Source of the DNA: Brumimicrobium sp.
Lineage (GTDB): Bacteria; Bacteroidota; Bacteroidia; Flavobacteriales_D; Crocinitomicaceae
Reading direction: 5' to 3'
Assembly (NCBI GenBank): GCA_023957385.1
Contig: JAMLGZ010000002.1
Location: forward strand, 434,001 to 498,000
DNA length: 64,000 nucleotides
The notes under the pieces were generated by a model. The model made no database searches, was not told where the DNA came from, and worked only from the letters and a program-made list of their open reading frames with translations. Positions 53,983-63,473 of the stretch are shown here, piece after piece. A program made the position numbers and the translations under genes. The stretch's first letter is position 1. Each line of letters begins with the position of its first letter.

Positions 53983-55365
53983 TTAATTACTGTATTTATC
54001 CAAAAGATAGATTAATGAAGCGATGCTAGCACAACCTAAATGTAATTCACGTTTGTTTACGTTTTCAAAGACATCATTATTATTGTGATGAATATCAAAA
54101 TAACGTTGGCTATCAGGTAGAAATCCAATGAGTCCAATATTTTCAAACTTTCCTCCTAAAGGTGATATGTCCACTCCTCCTCCTCCGGGAATAAATTCAG
54201 TTAATTGATAGGGAGCAAATAAATGCTTAAATTGAGTAATAAAATCAATGTCTCTTGTTTTGCTAAATTCAAAACCTCTAGGGGAGAAGCCGCCTGCATC
54301 ACTTTCGATGGCAAAAATATGTTCTTCGTTGTTCTCTATTGCCTTCTCAGCATAGGTATGTCCACCTTTATTTCCATTTTCTTCATTCATAAAAAATACA
54401 ACCCGTATGGTATTTTGAGGTTTATAACCTACAGTTTTTAAAATTCGTAGAGCCTCCATAGAATGAACAATTCCGGTTCCATCATCGTGTGCACCTTCTC
54501 CTACATCCCAAGAATCTAAATGTCCACCAACAGTAATTATTCGATTTGGATATTTTGAACCTGTAATTTCTCCAATTACGTTGTACGATCCAACATCAGG
54601 TAACTGTTGACAATCCATTTCCATTGCAAAAGTGAATTGTTCACCAGCTTCAATTCTTTTCTTTAAAAGAGTAGCATCATTTGTAGAGATAGCAGCTGCT
54701 GGAATTTTGGCTACATCATCCTCATATTTCATGATACCCGTGTTTGGGAAATCATTTTCGCTCAAACTCAGTGTTCGAATAATAACACCAACAGCACCTT
54801 GTTTAGCAGCCTCTATAGCTGCAAAATAACGAACGCCAAATCCCTTTCCGTATGCTTCAAAGGCAGTCGGAACATTAGCGTCCATAGCTTCAGCTAAGAA
54901 TATAATTTTACCCTTATATACATCTGTATTAGTATTTTTTAATTCTTCCAATGAATTGACCATAACTAATGGAGCCTTTAAAATTCCATTTGTTCCTACT
55001 GACCCTCCTAATGCCAAGATGGTAATCTGTTGGACGTCGTTAGTATTAGAGATATAAAAGCCCCTTTCACGCGTACCTCTTTTCCAATGAGGAACCATTA
55101 CTTTTTGGAGATATACTTTGTCAAAATCATATTTTTTTAAGGTTTGTTCTCCCCATTGAACAGCCATCTCAGCTCCTAAGGATCCTGAAAGGCGTTGCCC
55201 GATATTTTTAGTAAGGTTATATAAATCGTCGTAAGCTTTTCCGTTGCTTAATGCCTCCGTATAAATACTACGAATAAGAGTGCTATCTTTTTTAAAATCT
55301 TGACTAAACAGAATAATCGAAGAGATAATGAAATAGATGAGTGTTATGAATTTTAGATTATACAT
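53983..55365 (-). CDS. M28-family zinc aminopeptidase with PA domain
   Basis: This is a 460-residue secreted metallopeptidase with a signal peptide (residues 1-22). A protease-associated (PA) domain spans about residues 110-240 (VMVNSLEELKNTNTDVYKGKIIFL). The M28 core holds the zinc ligands in TVGGHLDSWDVGEGAHDDGTG, the catalytic glutamate pair in FFMNEENGNKGG, and the late ligands in FAIESDAG and FDIHHNNND. It removes N-terminal residues from peptides. Homologues are commonly exported in Bacteroidota. It stands alone and is divergent from the gene at 55452. Confidence 0.9.
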   Translation of the reverse strand: MYNLKFITLIYFIISSIILFSQDFKKDSTLIRSIYTEALSNGKAYDDLYNLTKNIGQRLSGSLGAEMAVQWGEQTLKKYDFDKVYLQKVMVPHWKRGTRERGFYISNTNDVQQITILALGGSVGTNGILKAPLVMVNSLEELKNTNTDVYKGKIIFLAEAMDANVPTAFEAYGKGFGVRYFAAIEAAKQGAVGVIIRTLSLSENDFPNTGIMKYEDDVAKIPAAAISTNDATLLKKRIEAGEQFTFAMEMDCQQLPDVGSYNVIGEITGSKYPNRIITVGGHLDSWDVGEGAHDDGTGIVHSMEALRILKTVGYKPQNTIRVVFFMNEENGNKGGHTYAEKAIENNEEHIFAIESDAGGFSPRGFEFSKTRDIDFITQFKHLFAPYQLTEFIPGGGGVDISPLGGKFENIGLIGFLPDSQRYFDIHHNNNDVFENVNKRELHLGCASIASLIYLLDKYSN

Positions 55366-55431
55366 GATTTAACTTATTTTTTGGAAAAGTAAGAATTACA
55401 AAAAAAAATATCAATAGATTCTTTAAATTCT

Positions 55432-55439
55432 TATTTTTG
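55432..55439 (+). promoter_or_regulatory. -7 box of the membrane-protein gene at 55452
   Basis: TATTTTTG matches TAnnTTTG exactly, 12 bases before the ATG. Confidence 0.5.
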
Positions 55440-55451
55440 GAGTAAAAACAT

Positions 55452-55850
55452 ATGAAGGAAAAACTTAAAATTTATGCTGATTTTGCGTTGGTTAGTCTTT
55501 TGCTAATCTCGGCTATTTTTATTATTATTTATTATCTTTTAGCAAAAACAATTATCGAACTACGTGATTTACCTCCTTCCTTTTTAATTGCTATTGTATG
55601 CTACATTGGAGCACAATTACTAAAACAGTTGTTACATAAAAAGAGACCATGGTATAATTGGTTATATTATTTAGGGCTAATTGCTATTGTAATACCTTTG
55701 CCACTCTTCTCTGCGCAAGGAGATTGGCTGTTAACTCTAGTGCGTTTTGGATCTATCTTTTTACTTCTACCACCTATGATAGAATTGTTTATTCTTTCTA
55801 GAGAAGTATCTCAACTTAAAAATAGACAGGGTTTAGAAAAAGAGGACTGA
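55452..55850 (+). CDS. Membrane protein, unknown
   Basis: This is a 132-residue protein with four predicted transmembrane segments, at about residues 10-31, 42-60, 72-90 and 98-116. A basic cluster (LLHKKRPWYNW) lies between the second and third. No motif is recognised. It precedes the CHU_C gene by 101 bases. Confidence 0.6.
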   Translation: MKEKLKIYADFALVSLLLISAIFIIIYYLLAKTIIELRDLPPSFLIAIVCYIGAQLLKQLLHKKRPWYNWLYYLGLIAIVIPLPLFSAQGDWLLTLVRFGSIFLLLPPMIELFILSREVSQLKNRQGLEKED

Positions 55851-55951
55851 GAAAAATCAGTTCCTAATATTTAATATGAATAAAGGTTTTTTAAATTAAA
55901 TTTTAATTTCTATATTCGGAACATTAATAAACTCCAAAAAACTACTGGTTT

Positions 55952-57583
55952 ATGAGATATATCTCTATTTTAATTTACAGTCTAGTAATTTTATTCCTTT
56001 ATATTGAAAAATCAAATGCTCAAGATTTGATTATTAGTTGTCCCCAGGATACTTTGGTAAGTGATGAACTTACTTGTTCATACGTACTAACAGATTTTAC
56101 TGTATTAGCATCAGTTACACATATAAATAACATACAGAGTTTTACTCAGAATCCACCTGCAGGAACAGTTTTGTTACAAGGTATCCATGCGATAACGTTA
56201 ACAGTTGAGGATGATATGGGAAATATTGAAACTTGTAGTTTTACCGTACAAGTTGCAGATACATTTGTTCCTAAAATTACTTGCCCAGCAGATACCATTT
56301 TTGGTTCAAACGGGGAAATTAAAAGAGTTATAGATACATTATCGAGTTGTAACCCCGTGTTTATATATGATCTTCCCATAACTTCTGATAATTGTACAAT
56401 AGCTTCACTTACTCAAATTGATGGCACTGGATTGTCTTCCGCAAGCACTTTTCCTGAAGGAGTTACCAAACAAACATATCAAGTAACAGATGATTCTGGA
56501 AATTCTTCCATGTGTAGTTTTTATGTTGAGATTTTAGAGAATCCCAAGGCGAACATCTTAACACCAGATACTTCTTTGTGCGATATTCAAAATTATACCT
56601 TAGAAGCCCAAGCGTTAAATTCGGGAACTGGTTTTTGGATTGTGAAGAGTAGCGGACCTTCTGTTGTAGATATTAATAATAATATCACCTCTGTAACAGG
56701 ACTTACCTATGGTGAAAATATTTTTGTTTGGTTAGTCCATTCTGAGGAGTGCGGTTCAGCTTCAGATACCGTAAGAATCTTTGTTGATAAGGCTCCATCA
56801 CTTGCCCAAACACAAGCTGAATTATATGTTTGTTCAGATACTTTAATTAATGTTTCAGCAACAGTGCCTACTTATGGTATTGGTTCATGGACTTCCGCGG
56901 AAGGCAATGTGAAATTTCTAGATTATACAAAAGTGAACACAGTTGCCTATCATTTTAATGAAGGGTGGAATTCCTTGCTTTGGGTGGTTTCTAGTGGGGT
57001 GTGTCCAGCTTCAATAGATACCTTACGAATTTATAAGAAAGAGCAAGTTCATATTTTGACAAATGACACCTCTTTTTGTTTGCCTTTTCAAGGCATGGAA
57101 TTATACGGCACAGACCCAAATGGTAGTGGAACAGTATTATGGTATTCTATAGATGGTAATACTGAGTTTAGTGATGAAACAACAAGTCACCCCACTCTTC
57201 AAAAAATTGGTGCAGGGGAAAATAGAATTGTGTATGGATTTAAAAATCCGGTATGTGGGACTTCAACAGATACACTCTACATTATGGCAAAAATATGTGA
57301 TGAGTACAATCCGATTATACCGACTATGATAACACCCAATGGAGATGGTAAAAATGATTTGTTTGTTATTCAAGATTTGAATATATTATATCCTAAATCC
57401 AATATAACTATTGTTAATCGATGGGGCAAGTTAGTTTTTGAATCAGAAGGATATCCAGATCCTTGGAACGGAACCTATTTAAATGAGGGAAATGAACTAC
57501 CTATGGGAACGTATTTTTATAAGATAAAGTTAAATAATTCTGAGAATCAAGAATTATCAGGTTCAATTAGTATTATTAGATAA
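55952..57583 (+). CDS. T9SS type B (CHU_C) surface protein with HYR-like domain
   Basis: This is a 543-residue secreted protein with a signal peptide (residues 1-23). An HYR-like beta domain (residues 28-110, ISCPQDTLVSDELTCSYVLTD...NIETCSFTVQV) is followed by a second partial HYR unit and two PKD/Ig-like units with paired cysteines. The C-terminus is the CHU_C/type B sorting domain: TPNGDGKNDLFVIQDLN, then NRWGKLVFESEGY and GTYFYKIKLNN. T9SS exports such proteins, and a PorP/SprF protein is often encoded next to them. That is the case here (10-base gap to the next gene), so the two probably work together. Confidence 0.87.
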   Translation: MRYISILIYSLVILFLYIEKSNAQDLIISCPQDTLVSDELTCSYVLTDFTVLASVTHINNIQSFTQNPPAGTVLLQGIHAITLTVEDDMGNIETCSFTVQVADTFVPKITCPADTIFGSNGEIKRVIDTLSSCNPVFIYDLPITSDNCTIASLTQIDGTGLSSASTFPEGVTKQTYQVTDDSGNSSMCSFYVEILENPKANILTPDTSLCDIQNYTLEAQALNSGTGFWIVKSSGPSVVDINNNITSVTGLTYGENIFVWLVHSEECGSASDTVRIFVDKAPSLAQTQAELYVCSDTLINVSATVPTYGIGSWTSAEGNVKFLDYTKVNTVAYHFNEGWNSLLWVVSSGVCPASIDTLRIYKKEQVHILTNDTSFCLPFQGMELYGTDPNGSGTVLWYSIDGNTEFSDETTSHPTLQKIGAGENRIVYGFKNPVCGTSTDTLYIMAKICDEYNPIIPTMITPNGDGKNDLFVIQDLNILYPKSNITIVNRWGKLVFESEGYPDPWNGTYLNEGNELPMGTYFYKIKLNNSENQELSGSISIIR

Positions 57584-57593
57584 GCAAAGAAAG

Positions 57594-58625
57594 ATGAGCA
57601 GAAAAAGTATATTACTCGTTATAATGTGTCTGATTTCTCTTGCTGTTGAGGCACAGCAGATTGCACAATTCACTCAATATTATATAAACCCTTATATAAT
57701 TAATCCAGCGGCTAGTGGTTTAACTAAAACAATATCTGTCGATTTAGGTTTTAGAAAACAATGGATGGGAATACAAGATTCTCCCCAAACGATTTATGGA
57801 ACTATTCATTCTCAAATTGGATTTGATAAAAGAGATAAAACCTTAGATGATTTTAACCCAAATAAAGATTTTATTTACTCTTCTCCCTTAAATAGTGTTG
57901 GGGTAAATAAGCATGTTGTTGGGGCAAGTATATATAATGATCAAATTGGACCTTTTAGAGAAACAAATGTAATGGCGAGTTATGCTGTGCATATTCGTTT
58001 TGCTTTAGAGACTATGTTGAGTTTTGGAGTGAGTGCAGGGTATTCTAATTTTGGAATTTATAGTAGCAAAATTTTGTTATTACAGCAGGATGATAGTCGT
58101 TATGAAGATTTCTTAACAAAGAATGCGAATCAATCACTCTTTGATATGAATGCAGGAATAGTATTTTATGCGAAGCGTTTCCAATTAGGTATATCTAGCA
58201 TGCATTTGGTGGGAAATAAAATTAAACTAGCTGATATCTCTTCTTTATCTAAATATGGACGCCACTGGTTTATTTATGGAATGTATAATATTCCATTTCA
58301 ATCTTCCAAGATTTCTTTGGAACCACATTTTATGTTCCAGTTGATGAAACACGCACCATTATCTATGAACCTAGGAGCTAGAATCCATATAGATAGAAAA
58401 TACTGGGTGAATTTAGGGTATAGACTTCAGGATGCTATTTCTATTGGAGCTGGATTGAATTTTGGAAATTTTGTAAGATTGGGCTATTCTTATGATATTG
58501 CTATAGGAAAAGTACAAAGAGTCTCTAATATGGTACATGAAATCACATTAGGATTTACCTTTGGAAGTAAAAGGGTAGTACAATTAGATAGTCCTATCGA
58601 TGAAAATAATCAGTTGGACGAATAA
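57594..58625 (+). CDS. PorP/SprF-family T9SS membrane protein
   Basis: This is a 343-residue outer-membrane beta-barrel protein with a signal peptide (residues 1-20). AQFTQYYINPYIINPAASGLTKTISVDLGFRKQW is the family signature: PorP in Porphyromonas and SprF in Flavobacterium. SprF is needed for secretion and localisation of the SprB adhesin, and the family attaches type B substrates to the surface. The gene follows a type B substrate gene by 10 bases, which fits a dedicated partner. It is followed by a short hairpin and the kinase-like gene. Confidence 0.9.
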   Translation: MSRKSILLVIMCLISLAVEAQQIAQFTQYYINPYIINPAASGLTKTISVDLGFRKQWMGIQDSPQTIYGTIHSQIGFDKRDKTLDDFNPNKDFIYSSPLNSVGVNKHVVGASIYNDQIGPFRETNVMASYAVHIRFALETMLSFGVSAGYSNFGIYSSKILLLQQDDSRYEDFLTKNANQSLFDMNAGIVFYAKRFQLGISSMHLVGNKIKLADISSLSKYGRHWFIYGMYNIPFQSSKISLEPHFMFQLMKHAPLSMNLGARIHIDRKYWVNLGYRLQDAISIGAGLNFGNFVRLGYSYDIAIGKVQRVSNMVHEITLGFTFGSKRVVQLDSPIDENNQLDE

Positions 58626-58646
58626 CAATTGAAATTTGATAAATTT

Positions 58647-58671
58647 ACTGTAAGTTTATCTGACTTACAGT
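58647..58671 (+). promoter_or_regulatory. Hairpin between PorP/SprF gene and kinase-like gene
   Basis: ACTGTAAGT and ACTTACAGT pair as a perfect 9-bp stem with a 7-base loop, 22 bases after the PorP stop. No T-run follows, so it is better placed to protect or tune the transcript than to end it. It overlaps the alternative N-terminal extension of the next gene. Confidence 0.45.
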
Positions 58672-58688
58672 TTACTATCAATTGTTCA

Positions 58689-59921
58689 ATGGGCACTAAT
58701 GATTCACATATTCGATTAATAGAAGAGGAAGCATCTAATGCTTGTATGGATGTCTTGTACCAATTTTCTGATTATTCATTAAAAGTTAAGTCTGAAGGAG
58801 AATTATATAAGATTATAATTCGTAGCCTCCAAGAGTTCCAAACTGAATTAAAGTGTGCTATTTATACATTGGATATGCCCAACAATGTATATATAACTAG
58901 GCATGATTCAGGAGATAATAATTTTCTTACAGAAATTTCTGTTGATGATTTATTGATTAAAAAACTGGTAAATGGTGGGCAAACTATTAAAATAGATAGC
59001 ACTAAGGACTTAGCCATAAATCATAAAAGAGTAGCATCAGCCGTTTTATCTCCGATAAAGCATCAACATAAAATATATGCTTTTATTTTTTGTGAATATC
59101 TAACTCCAAATTCCTTTCAACAACGGCATATCAAATTATTTGATGTGATTGCTTTGCAGGCATCTAATATTTTACTTCGTATAAATGAATTTGATAAAGT
59201 TAGAATAGACAATATTAAATACGAAGAAAGTTTAGAAAAGAAAAGTGAAGATTTAGATAAGACAATAGAAACCTTAGCGACTAAATATTCGGAATTGAAG
59301 TATCAATATGAAAAACAAACCACTTTGATACAAGAGGTTCATCATCGTGTTTCGAATAATTTACAAGTTATTTCTAGTATTTTGAGATTGTATCTAAATG
59401 AAAATTCACCCAGCCATCAAGATGCTATTAAAGAAATTTATGATAGAATACAGATTATGTCTATAGTTCATCAGAATGTCTATAAATCGATGGAAGATGA
59501 ATTCAAACAGATTGGGGTGGATTCATTTATGAGAGACATCTGTAATTATTTATCAAGTATAACTGATAAGATTAGAATTCTTGCAACTACTGAAGTGGAA
59601 ATAAAATACCTCCCACTCGACACGCTCGTACCCTTAGGTTTATTGATGACAGAATTTTTTTATACATTGATTGATAAAGCAATATCGAAAGATTTAAATA
59701 GCTTAGAGATATTAATTTCTATCTCAAAATCTTCAAATAGTAGCTTACATTCATTATTTATTAGTAGTTCGGTATTTTTACCTATAAATGAAAATGGAAA
59801 TATTCAAGCGAAATCATCCTTAAATGAGATTTTAATAGAGGCCTTGGTAGATCAATTAGGCGGTAAATTATCTGTTTTCTCAGATCAAAAACATACATTC
59901 AGATTTGATTTTAATTTATAG
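58689..59921 (+). CDS. Degenerate HisKA_2-type histidine-kinase-like protein
   Basis: This is a 410-residue cytoplasmic protein. I chose the ATG at 58689 because the TTG at 58629 (3 bases after the PorP stop) would make a hairpin part of the gene; either is possible. A GAF-like domain lies at about residues 30-170 and a coiled coil at 175-215. Then comes the phospho-acceptor box EVHHRVSNNLQVISSIL (H218/H219), as in HisKA_2 kinases. The following ATPase domain is eroded: the N-box reads EFFYTLIDKAI, where an asparagine is expected, and the glycine-rich G boxes (DxGxG) are absent. It may bind a partner or accept phosphate but probably cannot hydrolyse ATP. No response regulator is adjacent. Confidence 0.78.
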   Translation: MGTNDSHIRLIEEEASNACMDVLYQFSDYSLKVKSEGELYKIIIRSLQEFQTELKCAIYTLDMPNNVYITRHDSGDNNFLTEISVDDLLIKKLVNGGQTIKIDSTKDLAINHKRVASAVLSPIKHQHKIYAFIFCEYLTPNSFQQRHIKLFDVIALQASNILLRINEFDKVRIDNIKYEESLEKKSEDLDKTIETLATKYSELKYQYEKQTTLIQEVHHRVSNNLQVISSILRLYLNENSPSHQDAIKEIYDRIQIMSIVHQNVYKSMEDEFKQIGVDSFMRDICNYLSSITDKIRILATTEVEIKYLPLDTLVPLGLLMTEFFYTLIDKAISKDLNSLEILISISKSSNSSLHSLFISSSVFLPINENGNIQAKSSLNEILIEALVDQLGGKLSVFSDQKHTFRFDFNL

Positions 59922-59957
59922 ATTCGTGCTAAATAAATAAAATGGCAGCGAAATTAT

Positions 59958-59965
59958 TATTTTTG
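59958..59965 (+). promoter_or_regulatory. -7 box of acyltransferase gene
   Basis: TATTTTTG matches TAnnTTTG exactly, 25 bases before the ATG at 59991. A second candidate, TATACTTG (59980-59987), lies 3 bases before the ATG. Confidence 0.5.
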
Positions 59966-59990
59966 TAATCATCAAACTTTATACTTGTAT

Positions 59991-61316
59991 ATGTTTCGAC
60001 CATTTTATTTTTACTTAAAACAAACCTTAAAGATTAAGCTTTGGATTTATTATCCTAGGTTTCTTAATATTAACCCACCCCGTAGGAAGTATGTTAGTAC
60101 GATATTTATGTCGAATCACGCGGCTTCTTTTATGGATCCATTAATTATTGCAGATTCTCAAAATCCAATTGTGTTTTTTATGACCCGGTCAGATGTTTTT
60201 GTTCCATGGCTCAAGCCTGTGCTTTGGGGCGCAAGAATGTTACCTATATATAGAGAACAAGATGGAGAAGATACCAAAAAGAAAAATCATGAAGTATTTA
60301 AACAATGTAGTAAGATACTTCAGGGGGGAGAAAATCTTATTGTGTTTTCTGAGGGATTTACCGATGACACCTTTGTAAGAAGATTAAAACCAATAAAGAA
60401 AGGAGCCGTTCGGATAGGATTTACGGCATTAGAAGAATGTAATTGGAAAAAAAAGATTTTTATACAAGCTGTTGGAATAAATTATTCAGATCCTAATTAT
60501 GTGGGAGGTGATTGTGTGGTTTCTAACGGTGAACCTGTTTGTTTAAATAACTATAAACATCAGTATGAGTCTGATCCGAATAAAATTATTTATGAGCTTA
60601 CTCAACAGATGGAATTATCTATGCGAGCGCAAATAACAGATGTTAGGGATATACATCTTACTACTTTTCATGAAAGTATTATGCGAATTACCCGAAAAGG
60701 GATGAACGCGATAGATACAGATAAATCTATTCCATTATTAGACAGATGGAATTATTCGAAGAATTTAGCGCATTGGATAAATACTGAAAATATTACTGCT
60801 AATGATGAGGTTATGCAGTTGAAAGATAAAATGGAAACTTATTTTAGTTTACTTAAACAAAAAAGAATTGAAGAAACCCCACTGTACAATGTCATATCTA
60901 ATCAGCGAGAAAAATTGCGGGAGCGAGCATATTTGTTTTTCTTGTTTCCCATCATGTTAATAGGGGTGCTATTCAATTATATACCATATATGATCACGAA
61001 AAATATGGTTGAAGGTGCTATGAAGCGTAGAGTGTTTTGGGGAAGTGTTAAGATGAATGTAGGACTAGTATTCACTGGAATTTATAATATTCTTTTATTT
61101 TTACTTGTCTCTTTTGTAACTCCTTTGCCTTTTTGGGGTTTATTCTGTGTTGGTTTATTTGTGATTCCAATTACTGGACTTATTGCATATCAATGGCGAA
61201 GAAGATTAAAAGAATATGTAAAGATGAATAAAATTGAACGTTCAGATATTTCAGAAATCGCAACTGAGAGAACTCATATCTTAAAAGAAATTAAAAGATT
61301 AATTCCTGTCGCTTAG
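59991..61316 (+). CDS. PlsC-like glycerophosphate acyltransferase
   Basis: This is a 441-residue membrane-associated enzyme, starting at the ATG at 59991. The acyltransferase motif I reads NHAASFMDP (histidine and aspartate separated by five residues) and motif III reads FSEGFTDD. These are the family's features for acyl transfer to glycerophosphate, with the Bacteroidota spacing HX5D. A C-terminal half of about 200 residues carries two pairs of membrane segments (FFLFPIMLIGVLFNYIPYMI, VGLVFTGIYNILLFLLVSFV). The specific substrate is unknown; LPA acylation or a lipid-A-type step are possible. Its 3' end overlaps the PAP2 gene by 18 bases. Confidence 0.8.
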   Translation: MFRPFYFYLKQTLKIKLWIYYPRFLNINPPRRKYVSTIFMSNHAASFMDPLIIADSQNPIVFFMTRSDVFVPWLKPVLWGARMLPIYREQDGEDTKKKNHEVFKQCSKILQGGENLIVFSEGFTDDTFVRRLKPIKKGAVRIGFTALEECNWKKKIFIQAVGINYSDPNYVGGDCVVSNGEPVCLNNYKHQYESDPNKIIYELTQQMELSMRAQITDVRDIHLTTFHESIMRITRKGMNAIDTDKSIPLLDRWNYSKNLAHWINTENITANDEVMQLKDKMETYFSLLKQKRIEETPLYNVISNQREKLRERAYLFFLFPIMLIGVLFNYIPYMITKNMVEGAMKRRVFWGSVKMNVGLVFTGIYNILLFLLVSFVTPLPFWGLFCVGLFVIPITGLIAYQWRRRLKEYVKMNKIERSDISEIATERTHILKEIKRLIPVA

Positions 61317-61892
61317 TTTGTTTATTATTTTTCGGTATATCCAATGAAATAATAAACTTAGGAGAGTTCCCCAAAGGATTCCTGCTAAAATATCAGTTGG
61401 ATAGTGCACTCCTAAATACATTCTACTATAACATACAATGAAGACCCAAATAAATAAGAGAGGTCCGATATGTCTTATTTTTCCTCTAAGTTGTTGAATG
61501 AACATTAGGGCAATAACCGTAGAGTTGGCTGCATGCCCCGAAATAAAGCCATATTGACCTCCCTTGTATAAATTGCTCGGAGAGATTTCATAAAAATGTA
61601 GCAAACCCTCTAAGTTTAAATTATGCGAAGGTCTATATCGCATGAAGTTATACTTAAACAAGTAAGTAGCTGTAAAGTCAGTGACTCCTACAGCAACCAA
61701 TCCGATAATTGTAAACCATATAGCAGATTTTAAAGAGTACTTCTTATAAACAATAATGAATAATAACAAATAAAGAGGAAACCAAGTTGTAGTTCTGGAA
61801 ATCCACCACATTAAATTATCTAAGAGAGGTGTATGTGCTCCATTAATGAGAAGTAGAATATACTGATCTATTGATTTAATCCAATCAATCAT
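61299..61892 (-). CDS. PAP2-family membrane phosphatase
   Basis: This is a 197-residue protein with five to six transmembrane segments. The three PAP2 motifs are visible: [16 protein letters not shown] with the catalytic histidine, and [15 protein letters not shown]. Such enzymes remove phosphate from lipids such as phosphatidic acid, undecaprenyl pyrophosphate or phosphatidylglycerophosphate. The precise substrate is unknown. It overlaps obgE by 8 bases and ends inside the convergent acyltransferase gene. Confidence 0.9.
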   Translation of the reverse strand: MIDWIKSIDQYILLLINGAHTPLLDNLMWWISRTTTWFPLYLLLFIIVYKKYSLKSAIWFTIIGLVAVGVTDFTATYLFKYNFMRYRPSHNLNLEGLLHFYEISPSNLYKGGQYGFISGHAANSTVIALMFIQQLRGKIRHIGPLLFIWVFIVCYSRMYLGVHYPTDILAGILWGTLLSLLFHWIYRKIINKLSDRN

Positions 61893-62877
61893 CTTGAAGT
61901 GTTTTCCAGATTAAGTCTTTGAGTTGTGTTAAATTTTTCCCTGAAACAGCAGAAATAAAGATGGGGTCTAAATCTTTTATTTGGGCTCTTATCTCATTTT
62001 CTAATTCTTCATCCAGCAAGTCTGATTTTGAAATAGCTAATATTCTTCGCTTATCTAATAATTCAGGATTATATAATCGAAGCTCATTCAATAAAATATC
62101 ATATTCTTCTTGAATATCCTTGCTGTCTGCTGGGATAAGAAAGAGTAATGCAGAATTTCGTTCAATATGCCTTAAGAAACGTAATCCAATACCTTTCCCT
62201 TCGTGTGCTCCTTCTATGATTCCCGGGATATCTGCGACGATAAAAGATTTATCTCCTCTGTATTCTACCATTCCTAGGTTAGGGCGTAATGTAGTGAAAG
62301 GATAGTCACCAATTTCAGGTTTAGCAGCGGTTATAACAGATAGTAAGGTACTTTTACCTGCATTTGGAAACCCCACAAGCCCAATGTCTGCTAGAATCTT
62401 TAACTCAAGAATAGACCATCCTTCTTCACAATCTTCACCAGGCTGTGCATAGTCAGGGGCTTGATTTGTAGCGGTTTTAAAGAAAGTATTTCCCTTTCCG
62501 CCTCGTCCACCCTTTCGTAAAATGCCTTCTTGCTTATCTTCTGTAATTTCAAAAAGTATTTCATTTGTTTCAGCGTCTCTAGCAACTGTTCCAATAGGGA
62601 CTTCAATGATTACATCTTTTCCTTGAGCTCCTGTCATTAGATTTTCTCCACCAGAGACTCCATCGGTTGCTTTAATGTGCTTCTTGAATTTGAGATGCAA
62701 GAGTGTCCACATTTGCTTATTTCCTCGTAAAATCACATGACCACCTCGTCCACCATCTCCCCCGTCGGGTCCGCCTTTAGGAATATATTTAGCCCTGAAA
62801 AAATGGCGAGAACCAGCTCCTCCCTTTCCTGATTTACAAAAAATCTTAACGTAATCAACGAAATTATCAGAGGCCAT
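61885..62877 (-). CDS. obgE: GTPase Obg
   Basis: This is a 330-residue GTPase involved in 50S ribosome assembly and stress control. The N-terminal glycine-rich Obg domain ([28 protein letters not shown]) is followed by the G domain from about residue 160: [11 protein letters not shown] (G1), DYPFTTLRP (G2), [18 protein letters not shown] (G3) and SKSDLL (G4). It lies in the run hpt-adk-obgE-PAP2 and overlaps the PAP2 gene. Confidence 0.97.
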   Translation of the reverse strand: MASDNFVDYVKIFCKSGKGGAGSRHFFRAKYIPKGGPDGGDGGRGGHVILRGNKQMWTLLHLKFKKHIKATDGVSGGENLMTGAQGKDVIIEVPIGTVARDAETNEILFEITEDKQEGILRKGGRGGKGNTFFKTATNQAPDYAQPGEDCEEGWSILELKILADIGLVGFPNAGKSTLLSVITAAKPEIGDYPFTTLRPNLGMVEYRGDKSFIVADIPGIIEGAHEGKGIGLRFLRHIERNSALLFLIPADSKDIQEEYDILLNELRLYNPELLDKRRILAISKSDLLDEELENEIRAQIKDLDPIFISAVSGKNLTQLKDLIWKTLQDD

Positions 62878-62887
62878 GGGTAATAAT

Positions 62888-63466
62888 TTATTTCTTTAAA
62901 GAATGAATAGCTGAAACAATAGCTTTGGTAATTGCATCTATTTCTCCTTTCCCATTAATCAGATAGAGTTTATTTTGTTTCTTATAAAATTCTTTTACAG
63001 GTGCTGTCTCGGCATTATAAACATTGATTCGATTTGCAATGATTTTCGGATCTGCATCATCGCTTCTTCCTGAATCAATTGCTCTTTTGCGAAGTCTTTC
63101 TTTTAACTCTTCCTCTGGTACTTCCAAAGCAATCATGCCTGTAATAGTTGTTCCTTTTTTTGATAAGAAGTTGTCTAGTGCTTCTGCTTGAGTTGAAGTG
63201 CGAGGAAATCCATCAAAAATAAAACCCCTTGCTTCAGCATGTTTGTTTACTTCAGACTCTAATAAGTTTATCGTTACTTCGTCAGGGACTAATTGTCCTT
63301 TATCAATATATGACTTGGCTAGTTTGCCAAGTTCAGTTCCTCCTTTTATGTTTGATCTAAAAATATCTCCAGTTGAAAGATGTACTAACCCAAACTCATT
63401 AATAATGCGTTCTGATTGTGTTCCTTTTCCTGCTCCCGGAGGTCCAAATAGTACTAAATTTAACAT
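62888..63466 (-). CDS. adk: Adenylate kinase
   Basis: This is a 192-residue enzyme catalysing AMP + ATP to 2 ADP. The P-loop GPPGAGKGT is at residues 8-16, AMP binding is at [13 protein letters not shown], and [13 protein letters not shown] and [26 protein letters not shown] complete the CORE and LID. The LID is the short form without the zinc motif. The gene lies 7 bases after hpt and 10 before obgE. Confidence 0.96.
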   Translation of the reverse strand: MLNLVLFGPPGAGKGTQSERIINEFGLVHLSTGDIFRSNIKGGTELGKLAKSYIDKGQLVPDEVTINLLESEVNKHAEARGFIFDGFPRTSTQAEALDNFLSKKGTTITGMIALEVPEEELKERLRKRAIDSGRSDDADPKIIANRINVYNAETAPVKEFYKKQNKLYLINGKGEIDAITKAIVSAIHSLKK

Positions 63467-63473
63467 TGTGTAA

